Shown in pieces: positions 49,551 through 60,991 of a stretch of DNA of 64,000 nt (the stretch's first letter is position 1; every line of letters begins with the position of its first letter). The position numbers and the translations under genes are program-made. The notes under the pieces are model-generated. The model was not told where the DNA came from. It saw nothing but the letters and a program-made list of their open reading frames with translations, and made no database searches. The stretch is from Lentzea kentuckyensis (GTDB lineage: Bacteria > Actinomycetota > Actinomycetes > Mycobacteriales > Pseudonocardiaceae), in assembly GCF_002150765.1 (NCBI RefSeq), contig NZ_MUYM01000001.1, positions 1-64,000 of the forward strand. The letters run 5' to 3'.

Positions 49551-51404
49551 ATGCGCATCAGACGTGCGGTTCTCGTCGCCGCAGTGCTTTCCGGGGTGGT
49601 CGTGACGCCTGCGCAGGCGGCCCCCGCCGGACACATCAGGCTGGACCAGATCGGTTTCGGCACCACCGAGACGAAGCACGCGTACGTGCTCGGTGGGGCC
49701 GCGAACACCACGTTCACGGTCGTCGACAGCAGGGGCAGGACCGTGCTGACCGGCAGGACGGGCGCCTCGACGGGCTCGTGGAGCGAGAAGTTCCCCTCGG
49801 TGCACCCGATCGACTTCTCGAAGGTGCGGACGGCCGGCACCTACCGGATCAAGGTCGGTTCGGCGACGTCGACGGCGTTCAGGATCGACTCGCTGAAGAA
49901 GCTCTTCCAGCCGGTCGCGAACAACACCGTCGAGTTCTTCCAGGCCCAGCGGGACGGCGCGCAGGTCGTCCCCGGGCGGCTGAACCGCAAGCCCGCGCAC
50001 CTCACCGACCGCAGCGCGACGGTCTACGAGGAGCCGGTGTTCAAGGGTGAGGGCGGCGACGAGATCGCGGCGCCGCTGCAGCCCACGGGGGTGAAGGTCG
50101 ACCTCGAGGGCGGCTGGTTCGACGCGGGTGACTTCGTGAAGTTCACCCACGCCTCGTCGTACTCGACGGCCTCGATGCTGCTGGCGTTGCGCAACAAGCA
50201 CAACGACGCGCTGTACGAGGAGGCCAAGTTCGGCCTCAAGTGGCTCGACAAGGCGTGGGACGAGAAGACCGGCGTCCTGTACGCCCAGGTCGGCATCGGC
50301 ACCGGCTCCGAGGAGTTCGGCTTCGTCGGCGACCACGACGTGTGGCGCCTGCCGGAGGCCGACGACAAGCTCGCCGTGTTGCCCGGCGACAGCGAGTACT
50401 ACATCAAACACCGGCCGGTGTTCCGCGCGAACAAACCCGGCGAGAAGATCAGCCCGAACCTGGTCGGCCGCGTCGCCGGCTCGTTCGCGCTGGCCGCGCA
50501 GATCGAGGCTCGCCGCAACCCGCGGCTGGCGTGCGAGTACCTGAACAAGGCCGCTTCGTTGTTCGCGCAGGCCAAGACGTCGGACGTCGGCGAGCTCGTC
50601 ACGGCGTTCCCGCACGCCTACTACCCAGAGGGCTCCTGGACCGACGACATGGAGTTCGGCGCCACCCAGCTCGCACTGGCCGCGAAGGCGTTGAACGACA
50701 AGCGTTACAGCCAGTTCGCGCGCGCCGCCGCGCACTGGGCCGAGGAGTTCCTGGCCACGGGCGACCCGGACACGTTGAACGTCTACAACATCTCCGCGCT
50801 CGGCCACGCCGACCTCGCTCCGTTGCTGCGCAAGGGTGTTCCCGGCGCCGAGGTGACCGAGGCGCAGGTCGTCGGCGACATCCGGCGCCAGCTCGCGCAG
50901 GGTGCCGAGGCGGCCAAGAGTTCGCCGTTCCGCACCGCGGCCAACGTCGAGACCTGGGACGTCGGCTCGCGCACGTTCGGCTTCATCACGACCGCGGCGC
51001 TGTACCGGAAGCTGACCGGCTCGAAGGAGTACGAGACGTTCGGCACGCAGCAGCGCGGCTTCGCGCTCGGTACCAACGCGTGGGGAACGTCGTTGATCGT
51101 CGGCGTGGGCGCTAAGTTCCCCGAGTGCCCGCACCACCAGGCCGCGAACCTGTCCGGGTCGTCCAACGGCGGCTCGAAGGTGCTGGTCGGTGCCGTGATC
51201 AACGGCCCGAACGACGCCTCCCTGTTCGGCGATCTCGGTGAGATGCCGCCGGGTTCCGTCGACTGCACCAAGCCGTACACGAAGGAGTTCGACTCCGCGA
51301 AGTCCGTGTTCGCCGACGACCTGCGGTCCTGGCCGAGCTCCGAGCCGGCCATCGACTTCACGGCGACGGGCGTGCTGGGCTTCTCGCTGATCGCCAACTC
51401 CTGA
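49551..51404 (+). CDS. secreted GH9 family glycosidase (endoglucanase type)
   Basis: A 617-residue extracellular enzyme, ATG 49551 after a gggag site. Signal peptide VLVAAVLSGVVVTPAQA is cleaved near residue 24. Residues 25-110 are the CelD-like immunoglobulin domain (IRLDQIGFGTTETKHAYVL). Residues 120-610 form the (alpha/alpha)6 GH9 barrel with GGWFDAGDFVKF containing the catalytic Asp pair. The proton donor is probably Glu in SSEPAIDFTATG near the end. PEGSWTDDMEFGATQL is typical. It should attack beta-1,4-glucans. No CBM is attached. The upstream palindrome at 49495 may control it. Confidence 0.92.
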   Translation: MRIRRAVLVAAVLSGVVVTPAQAAPAGHIRLDQIGFGTTETKHAYVLGGAANTTFTVVDSRGRTVLTGRTGASTGSWSEKFPSVHPIDFSKVRTAGTYRIKVGSATSTAFRIDSLKKLFQPVANNTVEFFQAQRDGAQVVPGRLNRKPAHLTDRSATVYEEPVFKGEGGDEIAAPLQPTGVKVDLEGGWFDAGDFVKFTHASSYSTASMLLALRNKHNDALYEEAKFGLKWLDKAWDEKTGVLYAQVGIGTGSEEFGFVGDHDVWRLPEADDKLAVLPGDSEYYIKHRPVFRANKPGEKISPNLVGRVAGSFALAAQIEARRNPRLACEYLNKAASLFAQAKTSDVGELVTAFPHAYYPEGSWTDDMEFGATQLALAAKALNDKRYSQFARAAAHWAEEFLATGDPDTLNVYNISALGHADLAPLLRKGVPGAEVTEAQVVGDIRRQLAQGAEAAKSSPFRTAANVETWDVGSRTFGFITTAALYRKLTGSKEYETFGTQQRGFALGTNAWGTSLIVGVGAKFPECPHHQAANLSGSSNGGSKVLVGAVINGPNDASLFGDLGEMPPGSVDCTKPYTKEFDSAKSVFADDLRSWPSSEPAIDFTATGVLGFSLIANS

Positions 51405-51442
51405 GTGGCGCCGGCGCGGGCCTGGGTGTCCAATTCGGACTT

Positions 51443-52576
51443 GTGCTCAGGATCGCGCTGGTCATCCTGCTGTTTCTCCCGGCTTCGGCACATGCCCTGC
51501 CGCTGAAGGTTTCGTGCAAGGTTCCCGGCGTGCACGACGCGGACGTGATCCGCGTCGTGCACGCCGTCGGTCTTTCGTTGCGCGTGAGCGACAAGGTGAT
51601 GCTCGCCGGGTTCGAGGCCGGGTGGGTCGAGTCGCACATGAACAACCTGGCTTGCGGCGACGCGGACTCGCTCGGCGTGTTCCAGCAGCGGCCGTCGATG
51701 GGGTGGGGCACGCCTGCCGAGATCATGGACGTCCCGTATGCCGCGCGCCGCTTCTTCGAGTACGCGGTGAAGGTGGATCGGCCTGATCTCTCGCCAGGGC
51801 TGCTCGCCGATGCGGTGCAACGGTCTTGTTGTCCGGAGCGCTACGACCAGGCGGTCGCGCGCGCCGAGTCGATGCTGCGCCAGGCGTGGCAGGGCGGGCC
51901 TGAGGTGGTCGGCGGCGTCTACGTGGTCGAGGACGGCGACGTCTGGGTCGATCGCACGCGGCTGAGCACGATCGGGTCCTTCATCGGACGTCCTTCGGTG
52001 GCCGGCCGGTTCGTGTACGCGCGCACGGTTCGCGGCGAGGTCATGGTGCTGGCCGACGGGTCGTGGCGGCTGGTGGCGTCGGGCGTGGGCGGCGATCCCG
52101 AGGCGGTGTTGCGTCCTGATGGGACGGTCGTGGTGTACGCCGTGCTGGCCGACGGCAGCGTGGCGAAATTGTCAGACCCCTCTGAGATGATTGGGATGGG
52201 GGGTCGATCCCCCCAGGGGGCCCGCCAGTCCGGATCGATTCCGCTCAGCCCGCCGGGGTTCGCCGCCGGCAAGCCGTCCGCGATCACCTTCCCGGACGGG
52301 TCGATCGCCCTGTACCTCCGCTCCGGCAGCACACTGGTCGCCGGCGGGGCGGGTGCGTGGCGGGAGATCGCCCAGGGTCTCGAAGCCTCACCCGAGGCGG
52401 TGCTCCGTCCTGATGGGACGGTCGGCGTCTACTCGTTGATCGGCGGACGCGTGCACCGCCTCGGCGCGGGCTGGGAGCCGTTGGGCGAGGCCCGGTTCAT
52501 CGACACGGTGTCAGCCCAGCCCGAAGGCACGGTCTACGCGCGCAAGGCCGATGGCGAGGTCGTCAAAGTCGGTTGA
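51443..52576 (+). CDS. secreted lysozyme-like protein with beta-propeller-like C-terminus
   Basis: A 377-residue protein, GTG 51443. A signal peptide (RIALVILLFLPASAHA) precedes a transglycosylase-like region (residues about 28-150), with MLAGFEAGWVESHMNN and ADSLGVFQQRPSMGWG, which resembles actinobacterial peptidoglycan lytic or NLP-type domains; the Glu in FEAGWVES could be catalytic. Residues 160-377 hold repeated blades (EAVLRPDGTVVVYAVL, EAVLRPDGTVGVYSLI, and related DGS motifs), like PLL or tachylectin propeller proteins. It may bind wall polymers. It overlaps the convergent GNAT gene by 14 bp. Confidence 0.8.
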   Translation: MLRIALVILLFLPASAHALPLKVSCKVPGVHDADVIRVVHAVGLSLRVSDKVMLAGFEAGWVESHMNNLACGDADSLGVFQQRPSMGWGTPAEIMDVPYAARRFFEYAVKVDRPDLSPGLLADAVQRSCCPERYDQAVARAESMLRQAWQGGPEVVGGVYVVEDGDVWVDRTRLSTIGSFIGRPSVAGRFVYARTVRGEVMVLADGSWRLVASGVGGDPEAVLRPDGTVVVYAVLADGSVAKLSDPSEMIGMGGRSPQGARQSGSIPLSPPGFAAGKPSAITFPDGSIALYLRSGSTLVAGGAGAWREIAQGLEASPEAVLRPDGTVGVYSLIGGRVHRLGAGWEPLGEARFIDTVSAQPEGTVYARKADGEVVKVG

Positions 52577-53045
52577 ACGGCTCCGCGTACCGGAACGGCC
52601 CGGGAGGAACCTCGCCGAACAGCCGGGCCTGGAAGTACGGCGCCCACGCGGAATCCGGCGGCGTGATCCCGAACTCCTCAGCCAGCCGGAAACCGAACCG
52701 CCCGTAGTACTTCGGGTCGCCCAACAGGATGACCGCGCGCTCGCCGCGTGCCTCCGCGGCACCGAGAACGGCATGCATCAAGGCCGACCCGACTCCGCGC
52801 AGCTGATGCTCGGGGTGCACGCTGACCGGCCCGATCCCGAGCGCCGGGAAGTCGTCGCCGATGTACCCGCGAGTGGCCACGACGTGTCCGATCACGCCGT
52901 CCGCGACCAGCGAGAACTCCGGAATCCAGCCCTCGTCGGCCCGTAACCAGTCGATCAGCGGGGCCTCGGGGCCGTTCTTGAACGCGAGGTTCGTGACAGC
53001 GCGGATGGCGTCGATGTCTGCGGGTGTCTCCCGCCGGATCAGCAT
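52563..53045 (-). CDS. GNAT family N-acetyltransferase
   Basis: A 160-residue GNAT protein. ATG 53045 (MLIRRETPADIDAIR) is the natural start; extra upstream codons to 53099 look non-native. The acetyl-CoA loop is HPEHQLRGVGSALMHAVL (Q/RxxGxG, about residues 83-100). VILLGDPKYYGRFGF is typical of the YhbS-like subgroup. The acceptor is unknown. It overlaps the convergent lysozyme-like gene by 14 bp and is divergent from the LppU-like gene. Confidence 0.85.
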   Translation of the reverse strand: MLIRRETPADIDAIRAVTNLAFKNGPEAPLIDWLRADEGWIPEFSLVADGVIGHVVATRGYIGDDFPALGIGPVSVHPEHQLRGVGSALMHAVLGAAEARGERAVILLGDPKYYGRFGFRLAEEFGITPPDSAWAPYFQARLFGEVPPGPFRYAEPFNRL

Positions 53046-53109
53046 GACGCGCACTGTGGCCAAAGCCGTCGTCGCGCGCCACTCAGTATTCGCCGCCATA
53101 ATCCGCGGC

Positions 53110-53631
53110 GTGGTCGTCAGACAGACCGTGATGGTGTGCGTACTCGCCGTGCTGGCCTACCTCGGAGTGTGGTGGGCGTTCAGCGAAGCGGACGAACCGA
53201 CGCCGGCGGCACCCGAATCCCTGTTCCTCACGGACTACTCGAAGGCGGCGAAGGGCAGCTGCGTGAAGTTCACCGGCCCTGGAGAGGACGATCTGGGGCT
53301 GACGGTCATCGACTGCAAGGGCGCCAAAGCCGCGTTGAAGGTCGGGACCGTGCTGACCAACACCAACGGCGAATGTCCGCGCGGCGAGTACAAGGTGTTG
53401 CGCGACACCAGGCACAACGCGGCGCTGTGCCTGCTGCCCAACGCCGCGAAGGGCGACTGCTTCGAGCTCGACACCGACGACCTCCAGAGATCGACCGTGT
53501 CCAAGTTCGACTGTGCGGCGCCACGGGTGAACGTGCAGGTCGTGGGCATAGCGGAAGAAAGTTGCCCCGAAGAGGCCGAACTCGGTGTTCCCTATGAGGA
53601 GATGACGCTCTGCCTGAGGAGGGTGCGTTGA
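53110..53631 (+). CDS. membrane-anchored LppU/SCO3897-like protein
   Basis: A 173-residue protein from GTG 53110. One N-terminal helix (TVMVCVLAVLAYLGVWWAF) anchors an extracytoplasmic domain with regularly spaced Cys: GSCVKFTG, TVIDCKGA, GECPRGEY, ALCLLPN, GDCFELD, KFDCAA, EESCPEE and TLCLRR. That spacing with GDCxxxD repeats matches the LppU family I recall, which has no known function. No lipobox Cys is seen, so it is anchored by the helix. The YdeI-like gene starts inside its stop. Confidence 0.78.
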   Translation: MVVRQTVMVCVLAVLAYLGVWWAFSEADEPTPAAPESLFLTDYSKAAKGSCVKFTGPGEDDLGLTVIDCKGAKAALKVGTVLTNTNGECPRGEYKVLRDTRHNAALCLLPNAAKGDCFELDTDDLQRSTVSKFDCAAPRVNVQVVGIAEESCPEEAELGVPYEEMTLCLRRVR

Positions 53632-54185
53632 TCTTCTTCGAAGATCCCGCCGAGTTCGACGCCTGGTTGCACGAGAACGGCGCGCAAGAGACCGAGCTGT
53701 GGATCAAGTACGCCAAGAAGGGCTCGGGGCTCAAGACGATCACCTACGACCAGGCGCTGGACATCGCCCTGTGCCACGGATGGATCGACGGGCTCGTGCG
53801 GTCGATCGACGACACCTACTACTCGCAGCGGTGGACGCCGCGCAAGCCGCGCAGCAGGTGGTCCAAGCGCAACTGCGGCAAGGTCGAGGAGCTGATCGCG
53901 GCCGGCAAGATGCTGCCGGCGGGGCTCGCCGAGATCGAGAAGGCCAAGGCGGACGGGCGCTGGGAGGCGGCTTACGCGGGGCCGGCGACGATCGAGGTGC
54001 CCGACGACCTGACCGAGGCGCTCAAGGCGAACCCCAAGGCCGCCAAGGCCTTCGAGACGCTGAACAGCCAGAACAGGTACGCCATCCTGTTGCGCATCCA
54101 CGACGCGAAGCGCGCGGAAACACGTCAGCGCCGGATCGCCCAGTTCGTCGAAATGCTGGCAGACGGACGCAAGCTCTACGCTTGA
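53628..54185 (+). CDS. YdeI/OmpD-associated family protein
   Basis: A 185-residue protein, TTG start at 53628, overlapping the previous stop (TTGA). Conserved features are LWIKYAKKGSGLKTITYDQAL, LCHGWIDGLVRSIDD and WTPRKPRSRWSKRN, diagnostic of the YdeI/OmpD-associated family, which is linked to antimicrobial-peptide or bacteriocin resistance in other bacteria but without a known mechanism. The C-terminus is a helical region (LTEALKANPKAAKAFETL). It is probably co-transcribed with the LppU-like and following genes. Confidence 0.88.
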   Translation: MIFFEDPAEFDAWLHENGAQETELWIKYAKKGSGLKTITYDQALDIALCHGWIDGLVRSIDDTYYSQRWTPRKPRSRWSKRNCGKVEELIAAGKMLPAGLAEIEKAKADGRWEAAYAGPATIEVPDDLTEALKANPKAAKAFETLNSQNRYAILLRIHDAKRAETRQRRIAQFVEMLADGRKLYA

Positions 54186-54190
54186 ACGTC

Positions 54191-54844
54191 ATGAAGTGGT
54201 TCCGCCGCCGCAAAGCCGAAGACGTCACGCCCGCTCACCTGCCGAACGCCGAGGAGGCCGCGCGACGCTTCTGGGAGCGGTGGTTCGAGCTGGTACCGGT
54301 GGTGAGCGCGGCGCTGGGCGACGGCGAACCGCACCGGGTCGAGGACCAGCTGAAGGAGCTCGTCAGCGCGCTGCACCCGGACCTGGTGTTCTCGCTCGAA
54401 CAGGGCCACCTGGCGATGTACGCGCTGGTGATCACCGGCCAGGAGGACCCGCGGCTGCGGCCGTACACGGACGCGTGGATCAAGGCCGCGCCGCCGTCGG
54501 ACATGGTGTGGGAGTTCCACGACTCGGTGCCGCCGGTGCCGGACCCGACCGAGGTGATCGTGAACCTCGGCGAGGTGAGGATGCGGCTCGGCGACTTCCG
54601 GGTGGTGGCCCAGGTGGACGGTGACGTGGTGGACGTCGCGGTCTACCACCCGGCCCTCGTCGATCTCACCGACCAGCAGCGGCAGACGATGACGTTCCTG
54701 CCGCTGGACGTCACTCTCGGCGAGCGGCTGGCGGGGGAGCGGTTGCGGCGGGTGGAGACCGCGCAGCTGGAACCGGAGGGCACGATCAGCCTGCTGGAGC
54801 TGCGTTCACTCGTCCGGGAACTCGCTCAGGTTTCGGACGGCTGA
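54191..54844 (+). CDS. conserved hypothetical protein
   Basis: A 217-residue soluble protein from ATG 54191, 5 bp after the YdeI-like stop. It opens with a basic MKWFRRRK, followed by a helical segment (EEAARRFWERWFELVPVVSAAL) and an alpha/beta region (VEDQLKELVSALHPDLVFSLEQG). No signal peptide or transmembrane segment. It may contain a DUF shared by actinobacterial proteins; I do not recognise it and give no function. Confidence 0.7.
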   Translation: MKWFRRRKAEDVTPAHLPNAEEAARRFWERWFELVPVVSAALGDGEPHRVEDQLKELVSALHPDLVFSLEQGHLAMYALVITGQEDPRLRPYTDAWIKAAPPSDMVWEFHDSVPPVPDPTEVIVNLGEVRMRLGDFRVVAQVDGDVVDVAVYHPALVDLTDQQRQTMTFLPLDVTLGERLAGERLRRVETAQLEPEGTISLLELRSLVRELAQVSDG

Positions 54845-54922
54845 AAACTGTCAGGCCTGCGCAGGGCACTGGCAGCGGCGCCGACCGCTGACGCGGTGTT
54901 CGTGATCATCACCCGATAGTGG

Positions 54923-54936
54923 CGAACATGTGTTCG
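54923..54936. promoter_or_regulatory. LexA (SOS) box-like palindrome
   Basis: CGAACATGTGTTCG fits the Gram-positive/actinobacterial SOS consensus CGAAC-N4-GTTCG in both arms. It lies 15 bp before the first codon of the tnpB remnant. Confidence 0.6.
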
Positions 54937-54950
54937 GTATGGTCGCTTGC

Positions 54951-58025
<3,075 letters not shown>

Positions 58026-58041
58026 GCAACCCCGCCGCTGG

Positions 58042-58467
58042 TCAGAGTGCCGAGATGATCCGCGCCCGCAGCTTGAGGTCACCGGCCGCCTGCTCGTACA
58101 GCAGGTCCCGCAGGACGTCCGCGGGCAGGGCTCTCAGCACGTCCTTGAGCTCCACGTCCTCCGCGTCCGGCGGCGGCACCGTCTCACCCCGGTCCAGCAA
58201 CACCAGCCCGACCGCCACGCAGTGCTTGCAGAAGAACCCCTCCGACCCGTGCGGGCAACTGCACGCCCCCACCAGATGCGTGCCCGACCACGACAGCTGC
58301 ACCACGTAGGCCGCGTCGTCGCTGCCCCGCACCCGCGCCGCCACGTGCCTGCTGTGCACCCGCAGGGACTGCACGGAGTCGCGGTAGGTGAGCCCGCGCC
58401 AGTACGACTTGGTGCCCGCGCGGTGCAGCAGCAGTTCGGTGGTGAGGGTCGTCGACACGGACGTCAT
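58042..58467 (-). CDS. SWIM zinc-finger domain protein
   Basis: A 141-residue protein, ATG 58467. The zinc motif CSCPHGSEGFFCKHC (CxCx8CxH, about residues 68-82) is the SWIM finger, used for DNA or protein binding. An N-terminal region (YWRGLTYRDSVQSLRVHSRHVAARVRG) leads into it, as in actinobacterial short SWIM proteins with unknown function. The remainder (LKDVLRALPADVLRDLLYEQ) is helical. It is divergent from the small GNAT gene at 58497 and convergent with the other. Confidence 0.85.
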   Translation of the reverse strand: MTSVSTTLTTELLLHRAGTKSYWRGLTYRDSVQSLRVHSRHVAARVRGSDDAAYVVQLSWSGTHLVGACSCPHGSEGFFCKHCVAVGLVLLDRGETVPPPDAEDVELKDVLRALPADVLRDLLYEQAAGDLKLRARIISAL

Positions 58468-58496
58468 CCAACCGGGTGACTGCAGAAAGGATCAAC

Positions 58497-58931
58497 ATGA
58501 TCGCGATCGGCCCCCTGGAACCCGGCGACCGCGCCGCCTGGCAGGAGCTCTTCGAGGGCTACAACACCTTCTACGAACGCACGCTGCCAGCGGAAACCTA
58601 CGACGAGAAGTGGGCGGCGTTCCAAGCGGACGAAAGCATCCACGCCCTATGCGCCCGCGACGGGGACAAGATCGTCGGCATCACACACTTCTTCAAGCAC
58701 CCCAGCACGTCCGGCCCGGACGTCTGCTACCTGCAGGACCTCTTCACCGCACCGCAGGCGCGCGGCCAGGGAGCCGGCCGCGCGCTCATCGAGGCGGTGA
58801 CGGAGTGGGCCCGGCAACAGGCCTGCTGCCGCGTCTACTGGCACACCAGCGAGTGGAACGAAACCGCGCGCAAGCTCTACGACCAGGTCGCGGAGAAGAC
58901 CCCGTTCGTCCACTACCGCATCGTGTTCTAG
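58497..58931 (+). CDS. GNAT family N-acetyltransferase
   Basis: A 144-residue acetyltransferase. ATG 58497 has AAAGGA six bases upstream; GTG 58476 would be seven residues longer. Acetyl-CoA motif APQARGQGAGRALIEAVTEW is at about residues 86-105; VYWHTSEWNETARKLYD gives motif B. This resembles the small actinobacterial GNATs acting on amines such as polyamines or histone-like proteins; the substrate is unknown. It is divergent from the SWIM gene across 29 bp. Confidence 0.88.
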   Translation: MIAIGPLEPGDRAAWQELFEGYNTFYERTLPAETYDEKWAAFQADESIHALCARDGDKIVGITHFFKHPSTSGPDVCYLQDLFTAPQARGQGAGRALIEAVTEWARQQACCRVYWHTSEWNETARKLYDQVAEKTPFVHYRIVF

Positions 58932-58944
58932 CGGGCCGCCGAGC

Positions 58945-59067
58945 TCACCGCTTCCGTCGCATGACGGCGGCCACGATCACCGCCGCGACGGCGATCACCC
59001 CGGCCACCCCCAGGGCCAGATCGCCCATCGCGAGGCCGGATTGGGCGAACGTCCACGCCAGTCGCAT
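58945..59067 (-). CDS. 40-residue single-pass membrane microprotein (candidate)
   Basis: A short frame with ATG at 59067 and TGA at 58945-58947. GAGGAC lies directly upstream of the ATG. The product has a short amphipathic start (MRLAWTFAQSGLAMGD) and a membrane helix LALGVAGVIAVAAVIVAAVM, ending in basic RRKR. It is convergent with the small GNAT gene. Small membrane proteins of this form are poorly catalogued. Convincing by RBS and pattern, but expression needs evidence. Confidence 0.55.
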   Translation of the reverse strand: MRLAWTFAQSGLAMGDLALGVAGVIAVAAVIVAAVMRRKR

Positions 59068-59127
59068 GTCCTCAAGCTAACCGTTGGAGCAGCGCGGCGG
59101 CGAGGATTGTGTGGGACCGTATGAAGT

Positions 59128-59811
59128 GTGCTGCAAGCCTGTCTGAACGGCTCCCGCACAGCCGAGGAGCACCCGGCCCTGCCGTTGTCCCCCGAACGTC
59201 TCGCGGAGGACGCGGCCGACGTCGCCGCGCTCGGCGTCACCTCGGTGCACATCCAGCCGAGGGACGTCATCGGCGCGCTCACGCTGGCCGGTCCGGAGAT
59301 CGCCACCACCATCGCCACCGTCCGGGCGGCGGTGCCGGGCATCGAGATCAGCGTGTCGACGAACGTTCCCGGCAACCCGGCCGCGTTGATCGCCAGCTGG
59401 GCACCGCTCGCGGCGGGGCGGCCGGACATCGCCGGCGTCCACGTCGGGCAACCGGGCTGGCGGGTGCTCGCCCAGGCGCTGCACCAGGTCAACGTCGGCA
59501 TCGAGCTCGTCGTGCATGACCTGGCTGAACTCGGCGAACTTCCCGCGGGCACGACCAGGATCACTGTCACGGCGACTCGGCATACGGCGGAACCGCTGCT
59601 GCGGCAGGTCGAACCGCTCGGCCTGCCGATCCTGTTGCACGGCAAGGACGACGAGGCCTGGCCGGTCTTCGGTTACGCCGCGACGCTCGAACACCACGTG
59701 CGCATGGGGCTGGAGGACACGCTGCTGATGCCCGACGGTCGCCGAGCGAGGAACAACGCCGAGCTGATCGCGATGGCCCGGCGAAACCAGAAGGCCAAGG
59801 CCCCCAACTAG
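59128..59811 (+). CDS. 3-keto-5-aminohexanoate cleavage (BKACE, DUF849)-like protein
   Basis: A 227-residue protein, GTG 59128. It has the BKACE opening ACLNGSRTAEEHPALPLSPE and the metal region SVHIQPRDVIGAL, where canonical members have HxHPRD. The second zinc-ligand His is replaced by Gln. GLEDTLLMPDG near residue 200 contains the Glu of the metal site. At 227 residues it is about 50-80 shorter than usual. BKACE enzymes cleave beta-keto acids with acetyl-CoA using Zn. Whether this version is active is open. Its stop overlaps the convergent ACT gene by 4 bp. Confidence 0.82.
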   Translation: MLQACLNGSRTAEEHPALPLSPERLAEDAADVAALGVTSVHIQPRDVIGALTLAGPEIATTIATVRAAVPGIEISVSTNVPGNPAALIASWAPLAAGRPDIAGVHVGQPGWRVLAQALHQVNVGIELVVHDLAELGELPAGTTRITVTATRHTAEPLLRQVEPLGLPILLHGKDDEAWPVFGYAATLEHHVRMGLEDTLLMPDGRRARNNAELIAMARRNQKAKAPN

Positions 59812-60476
59812 TCCGGCAGCACCACGGCGACGATCCCGGCCAGATGCGCCAGTCTCGCCACCTCGGCCGCGCGGAACATCGGGCCGCCGGGACGTCCGAC
59901 GACCAGCACCCGGTCCGGCTTGCCGAGCGGGGTGGCGGCGAGTTCGGTGCCCAGCTCGCGCCAGGTCTCCGGCACCCACTCCTCCTCGCCGTCGAGCACG
60001 GTCGCGCGCTCCAGCGGGAACCAGGGCACGTCCGCCATCCGGGTCTCCGGCGCGGCGGACGACGAGGTCAGCCGGTTGATGCCGGTGCCCTCGGGGCCGA
60101 CGACGACGGCCCAGCCGGCGCGGATGATCTTCGGGACGCCCTCGGTGAAGACCTCGAGGCCCTTGCGCGGGTCGTCGGCGATCTCCTCGACGAGCTCCAG
60201 TTCGCGGTGAGTGTCGAGAATGCCCGCGTAGGGGCGCACCGCGTCGACCTCGACGCCGGCCACGGACTCGGCGGCGGTGATCAACGTGTCGGGCAGGCGG
60301 CCGGACGGGAGCTCCACCACGAGGTCGTCGATGGCCACGCCGGAACCGCGTTCCACCACGTCGACGCTGAGTATGTCCGCCCCGATCTCGCCCAAAGCCG
60401 TTGCGACCGCGCCGAGGGTGCCGGGACGGTCCGGGAGCTGGACCCGGATCAGGAACGACAAGGTGAACGCCTCCAT
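59808..60476 (-). CDS. ACT domain-containing protein (Rv3013-like)
   Basis: A 222-residue protein, ATG 60476. Residues about 8-80 form an ACT domain (IRVQLPDRPGTLGAVATALGEIGADIL), an allosteric amino-acid-binding fold. The remainder (HRELELVEEIADDPRKGLEVFTEG and RVLVVGRPGGPMFRAAEVARLAHL) is not enzymatic to my eye and looks like a GAF-like or sensor region. The same protein lies between ligA and gatC in mycobacteria. A role in amino-acid sensing is suggested, with no proof. It is divergent from gatC across 215 bp. Confidence 0.85.
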   Translation of the reverse strand: MEAFTLSFLIRVQLPDRPGTLGAVATALGEIGADILSVDVVERGSGVAIDDLVVELPSGRLPDTLITAAESVAGVEVDAVRPYAGILDTHRELELVEEIADDPRKGLEVFTEGVPKIIRAGWAVVVGPEGTGINRLTSSSAAPETRMADVPWFPLERATVLDGEEEWVPETWRELGTELAATPLGKPDRVLVVGRPGGPMFRAAEVARLAHLAGIVAVVLPD

Positions 60477-60691
60477 AGCTCGTGCGCGAGACCCCGCGTC
60501 TCGCGCCGTTGCCGGTCGGTGATTCTCGCAGACGCATCGTCAACGCATGACCTGCTGTCCGCGTTGCGGAACGGTTAAGTTGAGAGGTCAGTCAAACACC
60601 TGGGCGGTAACCCGTTCGAAGACGCTGCTGACCAGCCCATAGACTCACGGGGTTCCCGATTCGTATCCCGACCCTACGGGGGTTGACAGGA

Positions 60692-60991
60692 GTGCCCAGC
60701 ATCTCCCGCGACGAGGTCGCGCACCTGGCGAAGCTCGCCAGGCTGGCTGTTACCGAGGACGAGCTCGACTTGTTCGCCGGACAGCTCGACGTGATCCTCC
60801 AGTCGGTGGCCACCGTTGGCGACATCGCCACGGCCGACATCCCGCCGACGTCGCACGCCGTTCCGCTGACCAACGTCTTCCGCGAGGACGTGGTCCGTCC
60901 GAGCCTCGGTCAGCAGCAGGCGCTCTCAGGCGCTCCTGAAGCCGAGGACGGCCGGTTCCGCGTGCCCCGCATCCTGGGTGAGGAAGCATGA
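60692..60991 (+). CDS. gatC: Asp-tRNA(Asn)/Glu-tRNA(Gln) amidotransferase subunit C
   Basis: The small stabilising subunit of the GatCAB amidotransferase; 99 residues. GTG 60692 ([18 protein letters not shown]) gives the usual length; TTG 60683 would add three residues. The core [19 protein letters not shown] and the late [14 protein letters not shown] are characteristic. gatA overlaps by 4 bp (ATGA). The 215-bp upstream region should contain the operon promoter; I could not fix the hexamers. Confidence 0.95.
   Translation: MPSISRDEVAHLAKLARLAVTEDELDLFAGQLDVILQSVATVGDIATADIPPTSHAVPLTNVFREDVVRPSLGQQQALSGAPEAEDGRFRVPRILGEEA

Noticed and set aside
48417-51137. 906-codon antisense frame opposite the GH9 and MetE-like genes
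   Set aside because: Typical GC-rich shadow: His/Arg/Gly-rich translation and clear real genes on the other strand.
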